Positions 5,894 to 6,530 of a stretch of 6,530 nucleotides of DNA are shown here, piece after piece. Positions within the stretch are counted from its first letter, which is position 1; each line of letters starts with the position of its first letter. Under the pieces are notes generated by a model. That model made no database searches. It was not told the origin of the DNA and was given only the letters and a program-made list of their open reading frames with translations. The translations under genes were made by a program, and so were the position numbers. Origin of the DNA: Oscillospiraceae bacterium (GTDB lineage: Bacteria > Bacillota > Clostridia > Oscillospirales > Acutalibacteraceae). The stretch lies in the NCBI GenBank assembly GCA_003517915.1, contig DOZQ01000144.1:1-6530 (forward strand), read 5' to 3'.

Positions 5894-5897
5894 TAAG

Positions 5898-6524
5898 ATG
5901 ATGGGAAACAATATTAAATTCAGAACAGAACCGAACGGTTACATGAAGGAGCAGGTCGACCGCTATATTGAGACTTTTGCGGGCGCTTACAGGGATTTGA
6001 CCCAAGCATATGAGCAGTTGCGTGAAGAATATGAAAAGCTAAAAAATGCTCAGCCAACGGAAGCTTCTGAGCCTAACGTCGAACTCAATCAGAAGATTTA
6101 TGAGCTCACTCACAAAAATGAGGAGCTTGAAAAACAGAATGCCGCTTTAAGCTCAAGCGTCGCTCTAGGTTCTGAAAAAGACAATATCATCAACAGACTG
6201 AAACAGGAAAATGACAGTCTGCAGTCCCGTGTGTCTTCACTGAACGATAAACTTCTTGAGCATAAAAACGATACTACCGATTCAGACATGATTGCCAAGG
6301 TCATGATCGACGCTAAGTTATTTGCCAGGAATGTCGAGGATCAGGCCAAGCAGGAAGCCGAAATGATCCGCCTTAAAGCGGAAAAAGAAGCCAAGAGCAT
6401 TGTTGTCGCCAAGAAACGCGCGGTTGACGATCTCAAGGAACTCCAGTCCATGATAAACGATGTAATTCGTTGTGCCGAGCTGTCTTATATCGGTGAAAAG
6501 GGCGACGGGTTGCATCTCGGGTAA
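5898..6524 (+). CDS. DivIVA-domain coiled-coil protein
   Basis: The N-terminal segment KFRTEPNGYMKEQVDRYIETFAGAYRDL (about 7-34) fits the DivIVA/GpsB pattern GY....VD.fI......Y..L, which begins proteins that localise to division septa and poles of Gram-positive cells. Two long heptad-rich helices follow, about 62-123 and 130-193, separated by a polar linker (HKNDTTDSD). The second has the Ala/Glu/Lys-rich AK..A...EAE.IRLKAEKEAKSI pattern usual in DivIVA C-termini. No membrane segment or signal peptide is seen. Full length is 208 residues, ending cleanly at TAA. The N-terminus is shorter than in Bacillus DivIVA, and the Phe-Arg pair that inserts into the membrane just before Gly-Tyr is replaced by Pro-Asn. 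Membrane binding by the classical tip is therefore doubtful. The start may be 5901, given ribosome binding site spacing. It has its own promoter. The exact role (division, polarity or wall growth) cannot be told from sequence. Confidence 0.85.
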   Translation: MMGNNIKFRTEPNGYMKEQVDRYIETFAGAYRDLTQAYEQLREEYEKLKNAQPTEASEPNVELNQKIYELTHKNEELEKQNAALSSSVALGSEKDNIINRLKQENDSLQSRVSSLNDKLLEHKNDTTDSDMIAKVMIDAKLFARNVEDQAKQEAEMIRLKAEKEAKSIVVAKKRAVDDLKELQSMINDVIRCAELSYIGEKGDGLHLG

Positions 6525-6530
6525 AACAAA

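Larger units (their letters stand above)
5515..5897 (+). other. AT-rich intergenic region and leader of the DivIVA-family gene
   Basis: No gene is supported over these 383 bases. The first part holds the palindrome CAGGCGCCTG (5524-5533), which lacks the following T-run of a terminator. It then becomes AT-rich, with short repeated words such as TTATATTTG. A strong promoter (5670-5698) starts a leader of about 190 bases. In the leader, CGTAA (5784-5788) and TTACG (5792-5796) form a small hairpin and AAGGTT is repeated (5706-5711, 5716-5721). CCTCC (5768-5772) could pair with the downstream ribosome binding site. TATAAT (5820-5825) could be a second -10 but lacks a good -35. Confidence 0.5.

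Overview
The window looks like chromosomal core DNA from an endospore-forming member of the Clostridia. An Oscillospirales/Ruminococcaceae-type lineage is my guess; no marker gene here proves it. The main evidence is the pair dpaA/dpaB (spoVFA/spoVFB), which makes the spore-specific compound dipicolinic acid. Supporting signs are strong AGGAGG-type ribosome binding sites, sigma-A-like promoters, a DivIVA-family protein and AT-rich gaps between moderate-GC genes. I see no mobile element, CRISPR array, tRNA or rRNA.

Left part (41-2782, minus strand): a leftward cluster cca - dpaA - dpaB. cca (CCA-adding tRNA nucleotidyltransferase) is followed after 49 bases by dpaA, and dpaA overlaps dpaB by 8 bases. 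A 15-bp perfect hairpin lies just past dpaB and probably ends the unit. A possible mother-cell (sigma-K/sigma-E-like) promoter sits in the cca-dpaA gap. It would let the spore genes be switched on separately from the housekeeping cca.

Middle (2783-4459): a divergent gap of 300 bases separates cca from the rightward murC, which ligates L-Ala to UDP-MurNAc. The gap is AT-rich next to cca, then turns abruptly GC-rich. The GC-rich part can fold into a rod closed by nested 8-bp and 10-bp helices ending just before the murC ribosome binding site.

Right part (4460-6524, plus strand): a 587-base gap, then ispF (MEP isoprenoid pathway), a 383-base gap, and a DivIVA-domain coiled-coil gene. The gap before ispF holds two palindromes with an AACATGTT core and a good promoter (TTGACA-18-TATCAT). 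The predicted first transcribed base of that promoter is the first base of a 7+6 bp closed RNA structure. A 10-codon reading frame with a Shine-Dalgarno sequence ends inside the closing helix. This is the best candidate for something undescribed here. The DivIVA gene has its own strong promoter and a 10-bp palindrome touching its ribosome binding site.

Functionally, the genes cover peptidoglycan precursor synthesis (murC), isoprenoids needed for the wall lipid carrier (ispF), polar growth or division (DivIVA-like), tRNA maturation (cca) and spore maturation (dpaA/B). The protein-coding part is ordinary; the unusual material is in the gaps.
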